From Allotamlana fucoidanivorans (GTDB lineage Bacteria; Bacteroidota; Bacteroidia; Flavobacteriales; Flavobacteriaceae), in the NCBI RefSeq assembly GCF_045788535.1, contig NZ_CP074074.1, forward strand, positions 310,001 through 374,000: DNA of 64,000 nt. The letters are read 5' to 3'. Position 1 is the first letter of the stretch. The number at the start of each line of letters is the position of its first letter. The notes under the pieces were generated by a model. It was not told the origin of the DNA and made no database searches. It worked only from the letters and a program-made list of their open reading frames with translations. This document shows, piece after piece, positions 1-7,958 of this stretch. A program made the translations under genes and the position numbers.

Positions 1-64
1 GTAACATTTTTTCACTCTTTTACGTATAACTAATGAATGCCCTATTTATTCACAATAAAATTAC

Positions 65-69
65 AGGAG
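65..69 (+). promoter_or_regulatory. Shine-Dalgarno site of rpoD
   Basis: AGGAG lies 8 bases before the rpoD ATG at 78. Strong Shine-Dalgarno sites are uncommon in Bacteroidota, so this one stands out and supports the chosen start. Confidence 0.6.
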
Positions 70-77
70 AATATTAG

Positions 78-941
78 ATGAGACAACTTAAAATTACGAA
101 GCAGGTTACCAATAGAGAAACTGCATCGTTAGATAAATACCTGCAAGAAATTGGCAAGGTAGATCTTATTACTGCAGACGAAGAAGTAGAATTAGCGCAA
201 CGTATCAAGGCTGGAGATCAAATTGCTTTAGAAAAGTTAACAAAAGCTAATTTACGTTTCGTGGTATCAGTTGCAAAACAATACCAAAATCAAGGTTTAA
301 CCCTGCCAGATTTAATAAACGAAGGTAATCTTGGTTTAATTAAAGCAGCACAACGATTTGATGAAACGCGTGGTTTCAAGTTTATTTCTTATGCTGTTTG
401 GTGGATTAGACAATCCATTTTACAAGCCTTAGCGGAGCAATCTCGAATTGTACGTTTGCCACTCAATAAAATTGGATCTATTAACAAAATTAATAAAACC
501 TTTGCTTTTTTAGAGCAAAGCCATGAGCGTCCGCCTTCTGCTGAAGAAATTGCAAAAGAGCTAGACATGACCATAAATGATGTTAAAGAGTCTATGAAAA
601 ACTCAGGACGTCATGTAAGTATGGATGCGCCTTTAGTTGAAGGAGAAGATTCTAATCTGTATGATGTTTTAAATTCTGGTGAATCTCCAAATCCAGATAA
701 AGAGTTATTACATGAGTCTTTACGCACCGAAATTGAACGTGCTCTAGAAACGTTAACGCCTCGTGAAGCCGATGTGATTCGTTTATATTTTGGTTTAGGA
801 AACCAACACCCTATGACCTTAGAAGAAATTGGCGAAACATTTGATTTAACACGTGAGCGTGTAAGACAAATTAAAGAAAAAGCGATTAGACGATTAAAAC
901 ACACCTCTAGAAGTAAAATATTAAAGACCTATTTAGGATAG
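78..941 (+). CDS. rpoD: RNA polymerase primary sigma factor (RpoD/SigA)
   Basis: Group 1 sigma-70 factor that directs RNA polymerase to housekeeping promoters. At 287 residues it is the short form usual in Bacteroidota, with no long acidic region 1.1. Region 1.2 covers about residues 17-48 (SLDKYLQEIGKVDLIT). Region 2 follows, with NLRFVVSVAKQYQ and the -10 reading segment around YAVWWIRQSI. Region 3 is about 125-215. Region 4 is the C-terminal helix-turn-helix with TLEEIGETFDLTRERVRQI. The ATG at 78 has a good Shine-Dalgarno site. A strong terminator follows at 1016. Highly conserved; the assignment is secure. Confidence 0.97.
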   Translation: MRQLKITKQVTNRETASLDKYLQEIGKVDLITADEEVELAQRIKAGDQIALEKLTKANLRFVVSVAKQYQNQGLTLPDLINEGNLGLIKAAQRFDETRGFKFISYAVWWIRQSILQALAEQSRIVRLPLNKIGSINKINKTFAFLEQSHERPPSAEEIAKELDMTINDVKESMKNSGRHVSMDAPLVEGEDSNLYDVLNSGESPNPDKELLHESLRTEIERALETLTPREADVIRLYFGLGNQHPMTLEEIGETFDLTRERVRQIKEKAIRRLKHTSRSKILKTYLG

Positions 942-1012
942 TAATATTTAAAAATTACGACTAAATAAAGGTAACAACAGTTACAATATAACTGTTCGTT
1001 TTTTGATTGATG

Positions 1013-1050
1013 AAAGAACCCCCGGCTGATTACCGGGGGTTTGTTCTTTT
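1013..1050 (+). terminator. Rho-independent terminator after rpoD
   Basis: A 9-bp GC-rich stem, AACCCCCGG (1017-1025) and CCGGGGGTT (1033-1041), has a 7-base loop and is followed by a T-rich tract. It separates rpoD from rpe. Confidence 0.85.
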
Positions 1051-1086
1051 GTATATTTAAATTTCATGAGAACAAAAAGACTTTTC

Positions 1087-1094
1087 TATATTTG
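1087..1094 (+). promoter_or_regulatory. -7 promoter element of rpe
   Basis: TATATTTG matches the Bacteroidota -7 consensus TAnnTTTG. It lies 26 bases before the rpe ATG, so transcription would begin near 1101. No clear -33 TTG was seen. Confidence 0.6.
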
Positions 1095-1120
1095 CAAAAA
1101 TTAAATACAATATTCACAAT

Positions 1121-1783
1121 ATGAGTTCTAAGTTAATTGCGCCATCTATGCTTGCAGCAGATTTTGGTAATTTACAGCGTGATACCGAAATGGTTAACAA
1201 CAGTGATGCCGATTGGTTTCACATAGATGTTATGGACGGGCATTTTGTACCTAACATCTCTTATGGCATGCCTGTAATTCAAACCATTAAAAAACACGCT
1301 ACCAAGCCTCTTGATGTGCATTTAATGATAGAAAAACCTGAACGTTATATTGAAGAATTCGCCAAAGTTGGAGCCGATATTATCACAGTACATTATGAAT
1401 CTACGGTGCATCTACACAGAACCTTACGTCAAATTAAAGCCGCAGGATGTAAAGCAGGTATTGTACTTAATTTAACAACTCCTGTATCAGTTCTTGAAGA
1501 CATTTTACCAGAATGTTTTATGGTTTTACTTATGTCTATTAATCCTGGGTTTGGCGGACAACAGTTTGAGGACATCACCTATAACAGAGTTAAAAAACTC
1601 CGCAACATGATAGATGAGCAAGGGCTACATACGCATATTGAAATTGACGGTGGTGTTACCGATAAAAACATAAAACAACTGGTTGAAGCTGGTGCTGATG
1701 TGTTTGTTGCAGGAAGTCATGTATTTAAAAGTGGCAACCAAACAGAAACCATCAAAACATTAAAGGAACTGGCTAATTCTTAA
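1121..1783 (+). CDS. rpe: Ribulose-phosphate 3-epimerase
   Basis: Interconverts ribulose 5-phosphate and xylulose 5-phosphate in the pentose phosphate pathway, in the cytosol. The 220 residues form a single TIM barrel of normal family length. The metal-binding set is visible: H34 and D36 in HIDVMDGHFVPN, H67 in DVHLMI, and D176 in EIDGGV. The phosphate-binding loop NPGFGGQ is at 141-147. The gene sits alone between the rpoD terminator and the convergent CBS gene, whose stop codon overlaps its own by four bases. Confidence 0.96.
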   Translation: MSSKLIAPSMLAADFGNLQRDTEMVNNSDADWFHIDVMDGHFVPNISYGMPVIQTIKKHATKPLDVHLMIEKPERYIEEFAKVGADIITVHYESTVHLHRTLRQIKAAGCKAGIVLNLTTPVSVLEDILPECFMVLLMSINPGFGGQQFEDITYNRVKKLRNMIDEQGLHTHIEIDGGVTDKNIKQLVEAGADVFVAGSHVFKSGNQTETIKTLKELANS

Positions 1784-2199
1784 AATTGTTTGGAAAAATA
1801 GTTTAGTAAATCTGAAGTCGTAACAATACCTTTTAAAAATCCATTTTCAACTACTGGCAAAGCATGAAAAGGGGCTTTAGCTAAAATGTTTGATGCCTCT
1901 CTTACGCAGGTGTCCTCGGTAACGGTTATGACATGCTTGGCCATAACCTGTTCAATTGAAAACATATTATAAACCACAGTATCGATTCTTTCCTCTGATG
2001 TTGATGAAGTTTCAGCAAAACTTATACGCATCAAATCTGTATAACTAAGCATACCAATTACCATTTCTCTTGAAACTATTGGAATATGCTTTATTTTATA
2101 TCTTTTAAAAAGTCTGTCTGCTTTTTCTAAGTCATCCTCTCTGGTTAAAGCAATAACACGCTTTGTCATGATTGAGGATATTGGTGTACAATTTCTCAT
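1780..2199 (-). CDS. CBS-domain pair protein (first of two tandem copies)
   Basis: The 139 residues consist almost entirely of two CBS domains (about 8-60 and 83-135), a module that usually binds adenine nucleotides. No catalytic domain is attached, so it is probably a stand-alone nucleotide sensor; its target cannot be told from sequence. It is clearly a paralogue of the next gene upstream: both share IGMLSYTDL, VVYNMFSI or VAVYNMFSI, FHALPVV and GIVTT. It lies 95 bases downstream of that paralogue on the same strand and may be co-transcribed with it. It overlaps the end of rpe by four bases, tail to tail. Confidence 0.85.
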   Translation of the reverse strand: MRNCTPISSIMTKRVIALTREDDLEKADRLFKRYKIKHIPIVSREMVIGMLSYTDLMRISFAETSSTSEERIDTVVYNMFSIEQVMAKHVITVTEDTCVREASNILAKAPFHALPVVENGFLKGIVTTSDLLNYFSKQF

Positions 2200-2294
2200 T
2201 CTTTTAAACTAAACATTAAAAACGCACATAACGGAAATAGCCTTAACAGCCATACAAACACAACTACCTTCTGAATCTCAATTATGAGTATGTA

Positions 2295-2717
2295 CTAAAA
2301 GTGATTCAGTAAGTATTTTATAAGATCGGTTGTTGTAACGATACCAACTAAAATGGAATTGCTCACAACTGGTAATGCATGAAACTCTTTAGTTGCAAAA
2401 ATTTCGGCCACATCCTTAATTGAACTAGATGACGATATTGTAACAATATTCCTAGTCATTATTTGCCCAATACTAAACATATTATAAACGGCCACATCCG
2501 TATCGTCATTATAATCATTATTAGTCATATCTGGAAAACTAAAACGTAATAAATCAGTATAGCTTAACATACCTATTACAACTCCATCAGTCACTACAGG
2601 AATATGCCTAATTCTATGCTGTTTAAACAATTGCTCCGCTTTTTCTAAACTATCGTCTTTATGCAATGTAATAACAGGCGATGTCATTATCATTGAAATT
2701 GGTGCTTTCCGTATCAT
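2295..2717 (-). CDS. CBS-domain pair protein (second of two tandem copies)
   Basis: The 140 residues carry two CBS domains (about 8-60 and 85-138) and nothing else. It aligns end to end with the neighbouring 139-residue protein, diverging mainly in the linker (here SFPDMTNNDYNDDTD). A tandem duplication is the simplest explanation. The upstream intergenic region holds several palindromes, including an Fnr/Crp-like dyad at 2776-2789, which may regulate it. The function is unknown beyond likely ligand sensing. Confidence 0.85.
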   Translation of the reverse strand: MIRKAPISMIMTSPVITLHKDDSLEKAEQLFKQHRIRHIPVVTDGVVIGMLSYTDLLRFSFPDMTNNDYNDDTDVAVYNMFSIGQIMTRNIVTISSSSSIKDVAEIFATKEFHALPVVSNSILVGIVTTTDLIKYLLNHF

Positions 2718-2764
2718 AATCTTATCGTTTTAATTTAGCTTTCACTAAAGTTAGAAAAACAACG

Positions 2765-2789
2765 CATAAAATTTTATGATAAAAATCAT
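2765..2789. promoter_or_regulatory. Overlapping palindromes, possible Crp/Fnr-type operator
   Basis: A perfect 14-base palindrome CATAAAATTTTATG (2765-2778) runs into a second dyad ATGAT-AAAA-ATCAT (2776-2789). The second has the 5-4-5 geometry typical of Fnr-family sites. They lie 48-72 bases upstream of the CBS gene at 2717 and about 180 bases upstream of the CHRD gene. An operator role is inference; AT-rich DNA yields chance palindromes. Confidence 0.3.
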
Positions 2790-2924
2790 GTTAATTGGCA
2801 TATAACGTGTTAATATTGAAATACTTCCCCATATCGATTAATTTTTAAAAGCTCGTAATTTTTCACTATTTTATACCTATTAATATCAACACTGTTTAGT
2901 TTTATAACTAACCTCTTCCCCAAA

Positions 2925-2946
2925 TTTTATGCGTGAGTGCATAAAA
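2925..2946. promoter_or_regulatory. Inverted repeat upstream of the CHRD lipoprotein gene
   Basis: TTTTATGC (2925-2932) and GCATAAAA (2939-2946) form an 8-bp perfect inverted repeat with a 6-base spacer, ending 23 bases before the start at 2970. The arm repeats the GCATAAAA sequence found at 2764-2771 beside the divergent CBS gene, so one factor could bind both sites. It could also be a hairpin in the leader RNA. Confidence 0.3.
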
Positions 2947-2969
2947 CTGAATACTAAAAAAAACTTATT

Positions 2970-3536
2970 ATGATTAAAAGTTACAACCTTGTAATGCACA
3001 AAATGGTATTTTTTGTGCTTAGTGGCATGTTGTTAACATGCTCTAGCGAACCACTTATCACTTCAACCTCCGAAGCAGATGTAACGAGCTTAGACAGCAA
3101 AATCACAATTCAAAAAGATGCGAATAAAAGCAACAGACTCCATTTTACTGCTTCCTTAAAAGGCAGTAATGAAACAACACCTAATGATTCAAATGCTACC
3201 GGACAAGCCATTGTTCATATAAACAAGGAGGAAACCATGATTCATTATAAATTAATTGTTTCTAATATTGAAAATGTTACTATGGCTCATTTTCATATGG
3301 GGGCCGCTGGAACTAATGGAGGTGTTGTGGTTTGGCTTTATGATAACAGAACTGGGCAGCCCTCAGGTATTTTTAATGGTGTTCTTGCAGAAGGATATAT
3401 AAATGAAAGCGATCTAACTGGAGGCTTAACTGGAAAAACTATTGGAGATTTAGTTGAAGCCATAAGAGATGGACTCATATATGTAAATGTACATACCACG
3501 GCTATTGGAAGCGGAGAAATAAGAGGTCAATTATAA
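2970..3536 (+). CDS. CHRD-domain lipoprotein
   Basis: Probably a surface or periplasmic lipoprotein. The N-terminus has a hydrophobic stretch ending in a lipobox, LLTC with C24 as the lipidated residue. Residues about 55-188 form a CHRD (chordin-like) domain: an early FTASLKGSNETTPN, then MAHFHMGAAGTNGGVVVWLY and finally VNVHTTAIGSGEIRGQL. Histidines in FHMG and VHT are characteristic. The domain's biochemical role in bacteria is not established. The gene stands alone, divergent from the CBS pair and closed by a strong bidirectional terminator. Confidence 0.85.
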   Translation: MIKSYNLVMHKMVFFVLSGMLLTCSSEPLITSTSEADVTSLDSKITIQKDANKSNRLHFTASLKGSNETTPNDSNATGQAIVHINKEETMIHYKLIVSNIENVTMAHFHMGAAGTNGGVVVWLYDNRTGQPSGIFNGVLAEGYINESDLTGGLTGKTIGDLVEAIRDGLIYVNVHTTAIGSGEIRGQL

Positions 3537-3559
3537 CAGTACCTATTAGTTAAAAGAAC

Positions 3560-3598
3560 AATAAAGCTACTTAAATCTATGGATTAAGTAGCTTTATT
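3560..3598. terminator. Bidirectional terminator between CHRD and peptidase genes
   Basis: A perfect 15-bp stem, AATAAAGCTACTTAA (3560-3574) and TTAAGTAGCTTTATT (3584-3598), has a 9-base loop. It lies between two converging genes and can serve both. Confidence 0.8.
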
Positions 3599-3614
3599 AT
3601 ATAAAAACATATGC

Positions 3615-4463
3615 TCAATAATTTGCAAACTTAAAATTTAACATTTGCCTTACCTTAGCATAAACCTCAGGAAAATTAGCCTGAAACTCTTTTGGCGTCT
3701 CAATAAACGTTTCCATCAATACGGCGAGAAACTCAAACTGATTAGTAAAGGCGTAATTTCTAAAATATCCAGATGATAATAGCGTTTCCCTAAGTTCAGG
3801 TCTGTGTTGTAAAAGCTCTTTCAATTCTTTAAAGGAATCACTAAAAATGGTTGAACTTATATCGCGTTCTTTTATACTATTAATGTGAATGGCGTGGGTA
3901 AACTCATGTATACCTAAATTCAAATTATCATTGCTTATATCTAATCCCAATTTAAAATCTTCCCAACTAAGCACCAGCACTCCTAATCGGGGGTTAAACT
4001 CGCCCTTATGAAATGTTTTATTAGTATTTGAATAAAATGCTTTTGGATAAATCATAATTTTAGAAATAATCCCAATATAATAATCCCTAAAACCAAATGT
4101 TAACATAACGGCTGTGGCCGAAATTAATACCTTTACTTCATCGTTTACTTGAAATCCTTCCCTTCCTAAAAAGTCTTTATCAGACATAAAAGAGACCAAA
4201 CGGTGCTCAAAGTAACCACGATATTTCTTATCCAACTTGTTGAAAAACGGAAAGTCTTGCTGCAACACATGTCTTTGCTGTTTTGAAAGTTTTTTTGACC
4301 TTAAATAAAAATGGGTATACCAAGGTTTCATATACTTTAGCACGTATCCCATTTCTAACATTTTAAGAGCATAATGTAAAATCAAATAAAACAAGACTGC
4401 AATGCAACCAGCCAGAATAATTTTACTTACAAGTACATCTGAATCAAATAGCACTAAAACCAT
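3615..4463 (-). CDS. Zinc-dependent peptidase, MtfA-type (M90)
   Basis: Resembles MtfA, a zinc aminopeptidase family. One N-terminal membrane segment (about residues 12-32) is followed by a soluble domain. The zinc motif HEFTH lies at 186-190, and the downstream glutamates in FEFLAVLMETFIE are expected to complete the site. The ATG at 4463 is preferred over an in-frame TTG at 4481; it gives 282 residues. E. coli MtfA is about 265 residues and lacks this membrane anchor, so the two may differ in location. It sits just beyond the terminator of the galactan cluster and is probably transcribed separately. Confidence 0.8.
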   Translation of the reverse strand: MVLVLFDSDVLVSKIILAGCIAVLFYLILHYALKMLEMGYVLKYMKPWYTHFYLRSKKLSKQQRHVLQQDFPFFNKLDKKYRGYFEHRLVSFMSDKDFLGREGFQVNDEVKVLISATAVMLTFGFRDYYIGIISKIMIYPKAFYSNTNKTFHKGEFNPRLGVLVLSWEDFKLGLDISNDNLNLGIHEFTHAIHINSIKERDISSTIFSDSFKELKELLQHRPELRETLLSSGYFRNYAFTNQFEFLAVLMETFIETPKEFQANFPEVYAKVRQMLNFKFANY

Positions 4464-4534
4464 TATATTAAGATAAATCAATTTGTTTTAAAGAAACAAA
4501 TAAAAACTTAAATAACTACCTTCTAAATAAAAAA

Positions 4535-4567
4535 AGGCAAATAGAGTCCTCAAACCCCTATTTGCCT
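4535..4567 (-). terminator. Terminator of the galactan catabolic cluster
   Basis: AGGCAAATAG (4535-4544) pairs perfectly with CTATTTGCCT (4558-4567) over a 13-base loop. On the minus strand it is followed by a T-rich run. It lies 40 bases past the GH117 stop codon. Confidence 0.75.
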
Positions 4568-4606
4568 AAAAAATATATGTACTTTAGGTATTCTCTTTAA
4601 AACCTA

Positions 4607-5845
4607 TTATTCTTCATCATCTTTTCTAGAATCATCCTCTCCTTTGGCTACATGAGACGTCATCCTCTTTGAATCAAAACGCATGATACTTTGATAATCC
4701 CAACTGTTATAAACATGAGACAATCCCCAATCGAAAATTTTTGTTGGATTATCGTCCGGAACCTCAACAGTTCTATTTAAACCAATAGCATGAGGCATAT
4801 TGGCTCCTTTGACTGCTCCACGAATTTCAAAGTTAATACCATCAGGAGACCATTGAAATGTATTTCTTTCTGGACCATCAGTAGTAATTAAAGAAGCTAT
4901 TCCTCCCTGAGTTTTCCAAACAACTACTTCATGACCTGAATTTGATATAGGATTATACTTTGATTTAATGTATGGTCCTTTAGGGTTATCCGCGATAGCC
5001 ACTCCATGACGAATTTGACGTCCGCCAAACAAGATTTCTTCTCCCATCTGCTCGCCTTTATAAAACAGGTAAAACTTTCCATTAAAAGGAAGAATACACG
5101 GATCATGTACCTTATGTGAATCAAAATCGCCCTTTTTCTCAACCAAAAATCGGTTCTGTTTAGTTCCTTTCCAAATACCATTATCTGCAGGTTGTAAAAT
5201 AGGTTCTTCGCTCTTCGTCCATGGGCCATCAGGAGAATTTGACCATGCCAAACCAACCGTATTTTTCACTCTTACAGTGTAAGGTGACTTTACAGCTTGA
5301 TAACACAAATAATACATATCTTCGTGTTTCATAATTTCAACAGTAAACACTGAACGATCATCATAAGCCCCCTTCTCTCCTCTTAATACTGCTGGTCCTT
5401 CTTCTTTCCAAGTCCATCCATCATCAGATGTGGCATACCAAATATCACATCTGTCCCAAGGAAACACTTTGTCATTCTCAACATCACCAGCAAAGCCTTG
5501 AGTAGGCCCCGTACTTTTAGAATACCAAACATAGTACTTTCCATTCTCTTTTATCATAGCTGAAGGATCTCTACGAACTACCCCTTCTTCATAAGCCAAA
5601 TCTCCTTTTAAAGGTTTCATTGGATTAAAATCTCTGTACCAATCATTTTCAACATACTCCCATTGTAATGCTCTCTTTGATGCAGCACTTAAATATTCTC
5701 TATTAGTTATACCAAACCGGTCTAATTTTTCATCGGATACTTTCTCTTTATCTTCTTTTTGTTCATGATTACAATCTACCTTGTTGTTACAAGACAACAA
5801 ACCTAAACTTACGCAAAACACTAATGCTTTTAATTGGTTATTCAT
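4607..5845 (-). CDS. GH117 alpha-1,3-(3,6-anhydro)-L-galactosidase, lipoprotein
   Basis: Glycoside hydrolase family 117 enzymes release 3,6-anhydro-L-galactose (AHG) from the non-reducing end of neoagaro-oligosaccharides. The 412-residue protein has the family's five-bladed propeller signatures: RRDPS at 91-95, DDRSVFTVE near 162, KVHDPC at 245-250 and SGHE at 303-306. D93, D248 and E306 line up with the acidic active-site residues described for the Zobellia enzyme (D97, D252, E310). A signal peptide ends in lipobox LLSC (C19), so the enzyme should be membrane-anchored outside the cytoplasm. The C-terminus carries an unusual acidic tail. It is the last gene of the cluster, 14 bases after the transporter. 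Confidence 0.92.
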   Translation of the reverse strand: MNNQLKALVFCVSLGLLSCNNKVDCNHEQKEDKEKVSDEKLDRFGITNREYLSAASKRALQWEYVENDWYRDFNPMKPLKGDLAYEEGVVRRDPSAMIKENGKYYVWYSKSTGPTQGFAGDVENDKVFPWDRCDIWYATSDDGWTWKEEGPAVLRGEKGAYDDRSVFTVEIMKHEDMYYLCYQAVKSPYTVRVKNTVGLAWSNSPDGPWTKSEEPILQPADNGIWKGTKQNRFLVEKKGDFDSHKVHDPCILPFNGKFYLFYKGEQMGEEILFGGRQIRHGVAIADNPKGPYIKSKYNPISNSGHEVVVWKTQGGIASLITTDGPERNTFQWSPDGINFEIRGAVKGANMPHAIGLNRTVEVPDDNPTKIFDWGLSHVYNSWDYQSIMRFDSKRMTSHVAKGEDDSRKDDEE

Positions 5846-5859
5846 TATTATTTTAATTG

Positions 5860-6882
5860 TTATTTTAAACTATTACTATACGCTACTATCAAAATACCCA
5901 ACACCATACAAGCTAGACCAAAGTATAAAAACTTCTTTGCTTTTGATGATGCCTTAATCCACTCTTTTGTGATTATTCCACTTACTATTGCTGTGACCAC
6001 ACAAGCTGTATTAAAAATGGCGTAGCCCACACTTCCTCCTAATTCTTGACCTAATTTAAATGCAGAGTAAGCAAATACCACAGAAGCGGCAAAATTGAAC
6101 ACCCCCATTATTGATGTTAAAAAGATATTTTTTCCTAGGTAAGGCGTTCTAAATTTAGACCACAATTTTTTTGCTGAAAGTTGCTGAATAAAGTAAACGG
6201 CAATTGCCACCCCACCAGACATGTAAATAACATACATTACGGCTATGGCACTTTTCCAAGGGGCATTACCCTGAGCAAGCGCTGCTTCATTAATAACTTC
6301 TGCGCCATAAGAATTTGCAAAACTAAAACCTGTAGCCAATAACCCACCAACAACTGCAATTAAAATACCTGTAACCATTGATGTTTCTTTTTTAGCCAAT
6401 TCAGATGACTCAGCTTGTTCTTCGTCCTTTTGGCGAAGAATACCTGCTCTACCATTGGCCATAACACCAATAAGTACCACAAACAATCCTCCAAGAATAG
6501 TAAGAAAAACATTAGTTTCTGGAACACCTTGAACAAAAAATGGAAGCAACGATCCCACCAAAATAACGGTTCCTATAAATATTGAAAACCCTAATGAAAG
6601 CCCTATGTAGTTAATAGCCTTACCCCACATCATTACACCAATACCCCATGCCACACTAGAGATAACCATACCCAGTAATACGTCACCAGGAATAGATTTA
6701 AGTACATCGGAAAAACCATCTATCAGCAAAAAGGCCGCAATATTGGGAACAACAAAGGTATTAATGGCAAAAAACATACTCCATGTGTTCTCAAACTCAT
6801 AATCTTTTGTGAATTTTTCGGGCAATGCGTATAAACCCAGTAATAAACCTGCTAGAATAGCAAATAAAACGCCTGTAATCAT
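5860..6882 (-). CDS. Sugar:H+ symporter, RhaT family
   Basis: An inner-membrane permease of the drug/metabolite transporter superfamily, about ten hydrophobic helices in 340 residues. It resembles E. coli RhaT (344 residues) in length, in the WGIGVMMWGKAINYIGLSLG block after the second helix pair, and in the charged central loop (QKDEEQAESSELAKK). RhaT imports L-rhamnose; in this cluster AHG or L-galactose is the more likely substrate, which is inference from context. It lies between the aldose epimerase and GH117 with short gaps, so it is very likely co-transcribed. A monosaccharide importer fits an extracytoplasmic GH117. Confidence 0.85.
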   Translation of the reverse strand: MITGVLFAILAGLLLGLYALPEKFTKDYEFENTWSMFFAINTFVVPNIAAFLLIDGFSDVLKSIPGDVLLGMVISSVAWGIGVMMWGKAINYIGLSLGFSIFIGTVILVGSLLPFFVQGVPETNVFLTILGGLFVVLIGVMANGRAGILRQKDEEQAESSELAKKETSMVTGILIAVVGGLLATGFSFANSYGAEVINEAALAQGNAPWKSAIAVMYVIYMSGGVAIAVYFIQQLSAKKLWSKFRTPYLGKNIFLTSIMGVFNFAASVVFAYSAFKLGQELGGSVGYAIFNTACVVTAIVSGIITKEWIKASSKAKKFLYFGLACMVLGILIVAYSNSLK

Positions 6883-6920
6883 AATAATATAGTTTTAGTT
6901 ATTATTTATAATGGTTGTTT

Positions 6921-7955
6921 TTACCAATCAAATTTAAATATAGTTGTACTTTCAAAAGATTCACCTGCCTTGGTTATTGACTTTGGGGAATCTTCGATAT
7001 TTGGTCCATTTTGATAACGATGAGTTTCACAGCAGAAGCCTCTATATTTGCCATATTGCTCTCCATTCTCTCTTTTTAACGCATCAGACGTATATTTGCC
7101 CGTATAAAGCAACATGCATGGTTCTGACGAATAAACGATTAATGAACGACCAGATGCATCCGATTTAATTTTTGCTACTTCCTGAACCTTAAATTCTGGG
7201 TTGTCAAAAACATAAAAATGTTCAAACCCGTCGCCCATAGCTTCATGTACATCACCTATAATTTTGCCTGTTCTTAAATCATCAACTTCATTTTCAATGG
7301 ACAGTATTTCTCCTGTTGCAGCACCAGTATCGTCCATAGCATGTCGTTTGCTGGTATTTACCTGAGCAATATGACTCTCAACCGTATTTGAAAATGCATC
7401 TAGATTAAAATAGGTATGATTAGTTAGTGATAACGGTGTATCTTGATCTGGTATAGCATTATAATCTATTTTCAATGTATTATCTGAAGTCAGACTAAAC
7501 ACGACGATAACATCAACGTTTCCAGGAAAACCTTCTTCAAGATTGTTACTCTTTAAAGACATCTTAACACCATTTTCAAGTACTTCTGCTGTCCAGATGC
7601 GTTTATCAAAGCCAACAGCTCCACCATGCAAATTATTATCTCCACAATTTTTTTCTAGTTGATACACTTTACCGTTTAAGGAAAACTTGGCATCTTTTAT
7701 TTGGGAACAATATCTGCCAATTGTTCCACCAAAATAGGGTGCATTTTCAACATACTCTTTTTCAAAATAGCCCTCTAAAGTATCAAAACCACAAGCGATA
7801 TTTTGAATATCTCCATTTTTATTTGGAACTAAGATTGATGTAATGGTTGCCCCATAATTAGTTATTTTAATCTCAACTCCGTTTTCATTTTTCAACGTGA
7901 ACAAGTCTATCTCTTGATCATTTAATGTTCCGAAATGCGTTTTGGTAATTGCCAT
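6921..7955 (-). CDS. Aldose 1-epimerase (GalM family)
   Basis: Interconverts alpha and beta anomers of a free aldose, classically galactose. The 344 residues match the family length. The key residues are present: GGTIGRY (76-82) with R81, H110 in NLHGG, the catalytic H180 in LTNHTYFNL, and E310 in CCETHRYQ as the base. There is no signal peptide, so it acts in the cytoplasm. In this cluster the substrate could be galactose or AHG after import. It starts 3 bases before the end of the sulfatase gene's spacer and is translated in the same operon. Confidence 0.93.
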   Translation of the reverse strand: MAITKTHFGTLNDQEIDLFTLKNENGVEIKITNYGATITSILVPNKNGDIQNIACGFDTLEGYFEKEYVENAPYFGGTIGRYCSQIKDAKFSLNGKVYQLEKNCGDNNLHGGAVGFDKRIWTAEVLENGVKMSLKSNNLEEGFPGNVDVIVVFSLTSDNTLKIDYNAIPDQDTPLSLTNHTYFNLDAFSNTVESHIAQVNTSKRHAMDDTGAATGEILSIENEVDDLRTGKIIGDVHEAMGDGFEHFYVFDNPEFKVQEVAKIKSDASGRSLIVYSSEPCMLLYTGKYTSDALKRENGEQYGKYRGFCCETHRYQNGPNIEDSPKSITKAGESFESTTIFKFDW

Positions 7956-7958
7956 ATT

